Source: Gemmatimonadota bacterium (GTDB lineage Bacteria > Gemmatimonadota > Gemmatimonadetes > Gemmatimonadales > GWC2-71-9). From it: a stretch of DNA of 7,600 bases. Below the pieces are notes generated by a model. That model had not been told where the DNA came from, made no database searches, and saw only the letters and a list, made by a program, of their open reading frames with translations. Of this stretch, positions 6,337-7,600 are shown piece after piece; within the stretch, counting starts at the first letter, position 1; the number at the start of each line of letters is the position of its first letter. Location: contig QHUF01000119.1 of the NCBI GenBank assembly GCA_003221075.1, positions 1 to 7,600 of the forward strand, in the 5' to 3' direction. Made by a program: the position numbers and the translations under genes.

Positions 6337-7413
6337 ATGGCTGCCCCTCCCCCGGCCGAAAAACGCCAAGTCGTTCGCTACGCCTTCTATAAGCTCGACC
6401 CTGCCTGGCGGCGCCTGACCGCCGAGCGGCAGTCGTCCGCCAAGCTGGAGTTTGGCGAGACGCTCGAGCGCTATCATGGCCGGCTGCTGCTCCGGCCGTA
6501 CGGCCTGGTCGGAATTCGTGGCGACACCGACTTCCTGCTGTGGCAGGTTGCCGAGGACCTCGACGCACTCGTCGAGCTGCAGACCGCGCTCAATCGGACT
6601 GATCTGGGCGCCTACCTCTCGGTCCCGTACAGCTACCTCGCGATGACGCGGCGGTCGATTTACGAGTTCCCCGCTGATCCGGGGCACGAGCAGCGGCTCG
6701 TCATCCAGCCGAGCGCGGCGAAGTACCTCTTTGTGTATCCGTTCATCAAGACTAGGGCGTGGTACGCGCTCCCCAAGCCGGAACGCCAACGGATGATGGA
6801 CGAACACGTCCGCATCGGCCGCACACATCCGACGATTCGGCTGAACACGACGTACTCCTATGGTCTCGACGACCAGGAGTTCATCGTCGCCTTCGAAGGC
6901 GACAACCCGGGCGAGTTTCTCGATCTCGTCATGGAGCTGCGGGAGAGCGAGGCGTCGTCCTACACGCTGCGCGATACGCCGACATTCACCTGCGTCCAGA
7001 TGTCGCTGTGGGACATGCTCGACACGCTGGGCGGCGCCGGTGCGGCGCAGGCCGTGGGCCGGCGCCCCACGCGTGCCGACGGCTTCACGCCCGTAGCGAG
7101 CCTGGCTGAGCTGCCGCCCGGCAGCGCCAAACGCGTGTACGCCGCGAACGAGGCGGTCGCGCTCTTCAACGTGAAGGGCACGGTGTACGCCATCGCGAAT
7201 CGCTGCACGCACGCGCGCGCCAGCCTGTCGGAAGGAACGGTTGACTCCGCACGCTGCGCGGTGACCTGCCCCTGGCACGAGGGCGTGTTCTCGCTCGAGA
7301 CCGGCCGGGTGCTCGGCGGCCCGCCCGTTCATTCCGTGGCCTCGTATCAAGTAAAGATGGACGGCGACACGATTCTCATCGCTCTCGAGGCCCCGCAGCC
7401 TGCGGTTTCTTAA
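6337..7413 (+). CDS. hemQ: HemQ/chlorite-dismutase-family protein fused to a C-terminal Rieske [2Fe-2S] domain
   Basis: One uninterrupted frame of 358 residues holds two domains. Residues about 11-225 are chlorite-dismutase-like: Y134-PFI-K138 matches the YxxxK pair of coproheme decarboxylases, and H157 in MMDEHVRIGR fits the proximal heme ligand. SYGLDDQEFIVAFE and the final LRESEASSYTLRDTP complete the family pattern. HemQ converts coproheme to protoheme, the last step of the coproporphyrin-dependent route. A Gly/Ala/Arg linker (about 230-248) leads to a Rieske domain (about 250-348) with intact ligands C290-T-H292 and C311-P-W-H314, followed by GVFSLETGRVLGGPP, most like the ferredoxin-type Rieske proteins of dioxygenase systems and NirD. 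HemQ proteins are normally single-domain. Next to hemE and ctaB a role in heme synthesis is likely; another redox reaction of the Cld family cannot be excluded. No Shine-Dalgarno run is visible before the ATG. Confidence 0.88.
   Translation: MAAPPPAEKRQVVRYAFYKLDPAWRRLTAERQSSAKLEFGETLERYHGRLLLRPYGLVGIRGDTDFLLWQVAEDLDALVELQTALNRTDLGAYLSVPYSYLAMTRRSIYEFPADPGHEQRLVIQPSAAKYLFVYPFIKTRAWYALPKPERQRMMDEHVRIGRTHPTIRLNTTYSYGLDDQEFIVAFEGDNPGEFLDLVMELRESEASSYTLRDTPTFTCVQMSLWDMLDTLGGAGAAQAVGRRPTRADGFTPVASLAELPPGSAKRVYAANEAVALFNVKGTVYAIANRCTHARASLSEGTVDSARCAVTCPWHEGVFSLETGRVLGGPPVHSVASYQVKMDGDTILIALEAPQPAVS
7387..7390 (+). promoter_or_regulatory. Possible ribosome binding site GAGG for hemE with a CTG start
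   Basis: GAGG lies nine bases before the CTG at 7400, inside the last codons of the hemQ-Rieske gene. It matters only because hemE has no ATG, GTG or TTG before its conserved region. A four-base match can easily arise by chance in this GC-rich sequence. Confidence 0.3.
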
Positions 7414-7600
7414 AGCGTGTCGGCGGGAGCGCACCGACGTCACTCCAGTCTGGTTCATGCGGCAGGCGGGTCGGTACATGCCGCAGTACCGCAAGCTCCG
7501 GCAACGTCATTCCATCCTCGATCTGTGCCATAATCCCGAGCTCGCCGCCGAGGTCACGCTGCAGCCCGTCGCGCGCCTCGGCGTCGATGCCGCGATCGCA
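7400..7600 (+). CDS. hemE: Uroporphyrinogen decarboxylase, 5' part; start uncertain; 3' end outside window
   Basis: HemE removes four acetate carboxyl groups from uroporphyrinogen III to give coproporphyrinogen III, in the cytoplasm. The frame reads RFLKACRRERTDVTPVWF and then MRQAGRYMPQYRKLR, containing the family signature P-x-W-x-M-R-Q-A-G-R with its substrate-binding Arg residues. It continues through LDLCHNPELAAEVTLQPVARLGVDAAI to the right edge; the catalytic Asp of the following F-S-D segment would fall just outside. The frame is open back to 7355 but holds no ATG, GTG or TTG before the in-frame ATG at 7457, which lies inside the signature and is too late. The CTG at 7400 would give a normal-length N-terminus and overlap the hemQ-Rieske gene by 14 bases. 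Family identity is certain; the exact start is a guess. Confidence 0.9.
   Translation, partial: MRFLKACRRERTDVTPVWFMRQAGRYMPQYRKLRQRHSILDLCHNPELAAEVTLQPVARLGVDAAIA

Noticed and set aside
7419..7438. Inverted repeat GTCGG ... CCGAC as a terminator after hemQ-Rieske
   Set aside because: Five-base stem with a ten-base loop, no T run, and it lies inside the conserved hemE coding sequence.
6157..7494. Long open frame on the - strand opposite hemQ-Rieske and hemE
   Set aside because: Low-complexity Arg/Glu/Val-rich translation with no motif, opposite genes with intact catalytic residues; a composition effect.

Overview
The window is a GC-rich, tightly packed, single-strand (+) gene cluster for aerobic respiration and heme supply. 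It reads: a periplasmic c-type cytochrome fused to an ethylbenzene-dehydrogenase-type heme domain (5' end outside the window), a cupredoxin-like lipoprotein candidate, an aa3-type cytochrome c oxidase (subunits II, I, III, IV), heme O synthase (ctaB), two tiny membrane proteins, a chlorite-dismutase/HemQ protein fused to a Rieske [2Fe-2S] domain, and the 5' end of uroporphyrinogen decarboxylase (hemE). Gene starts and stops overlap as ATGA at 923, 2381 and 6190, and no gap exceeds about 35 bases. I see no internal promoter, terminator, RNA gene, repeat array or mobile element.

Organism: the GC-rich codon use, export of c-type heme and copper proteins to a periplasm, the coxB-A-C-D order with a COX4-type fourth subunit, and use of a HemQ-family protein together with hemE suggest a diderm, aerobic soil or sediment bacterium. 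Gemmatimonadota or a neighbouring phylum is my best guess, from general resemblance of the proteins only; this is an inference with moderate to low confidence.

How the genes fit together: the cytochrome c/EB_dh protein and the cupredoxin (1-1696) look like periplasmic electron carriers placed directly upstream of the CuA subunit, which itself has no fused cytochrome c. CoxB-A-C-D (1713-5177) form the proton-pumping oxidase. CtaB (about 5171-6018) makes the heme O precursor of its heme A. The Cld/HemQ domain and HemE (6337-7600) belong to protoheme synthesis, probably by the coproporphyrin-dependent route, so the cluster couples oxidase assembly to cofactor supply.

The points most worth a second look are the HemQ-Rieske fusion, an apparent frameshift at the 5' end of ctaB, the absence of a usual start codon for hemE, and two unrecognised small membrane proteins between ctaB and hemQ.
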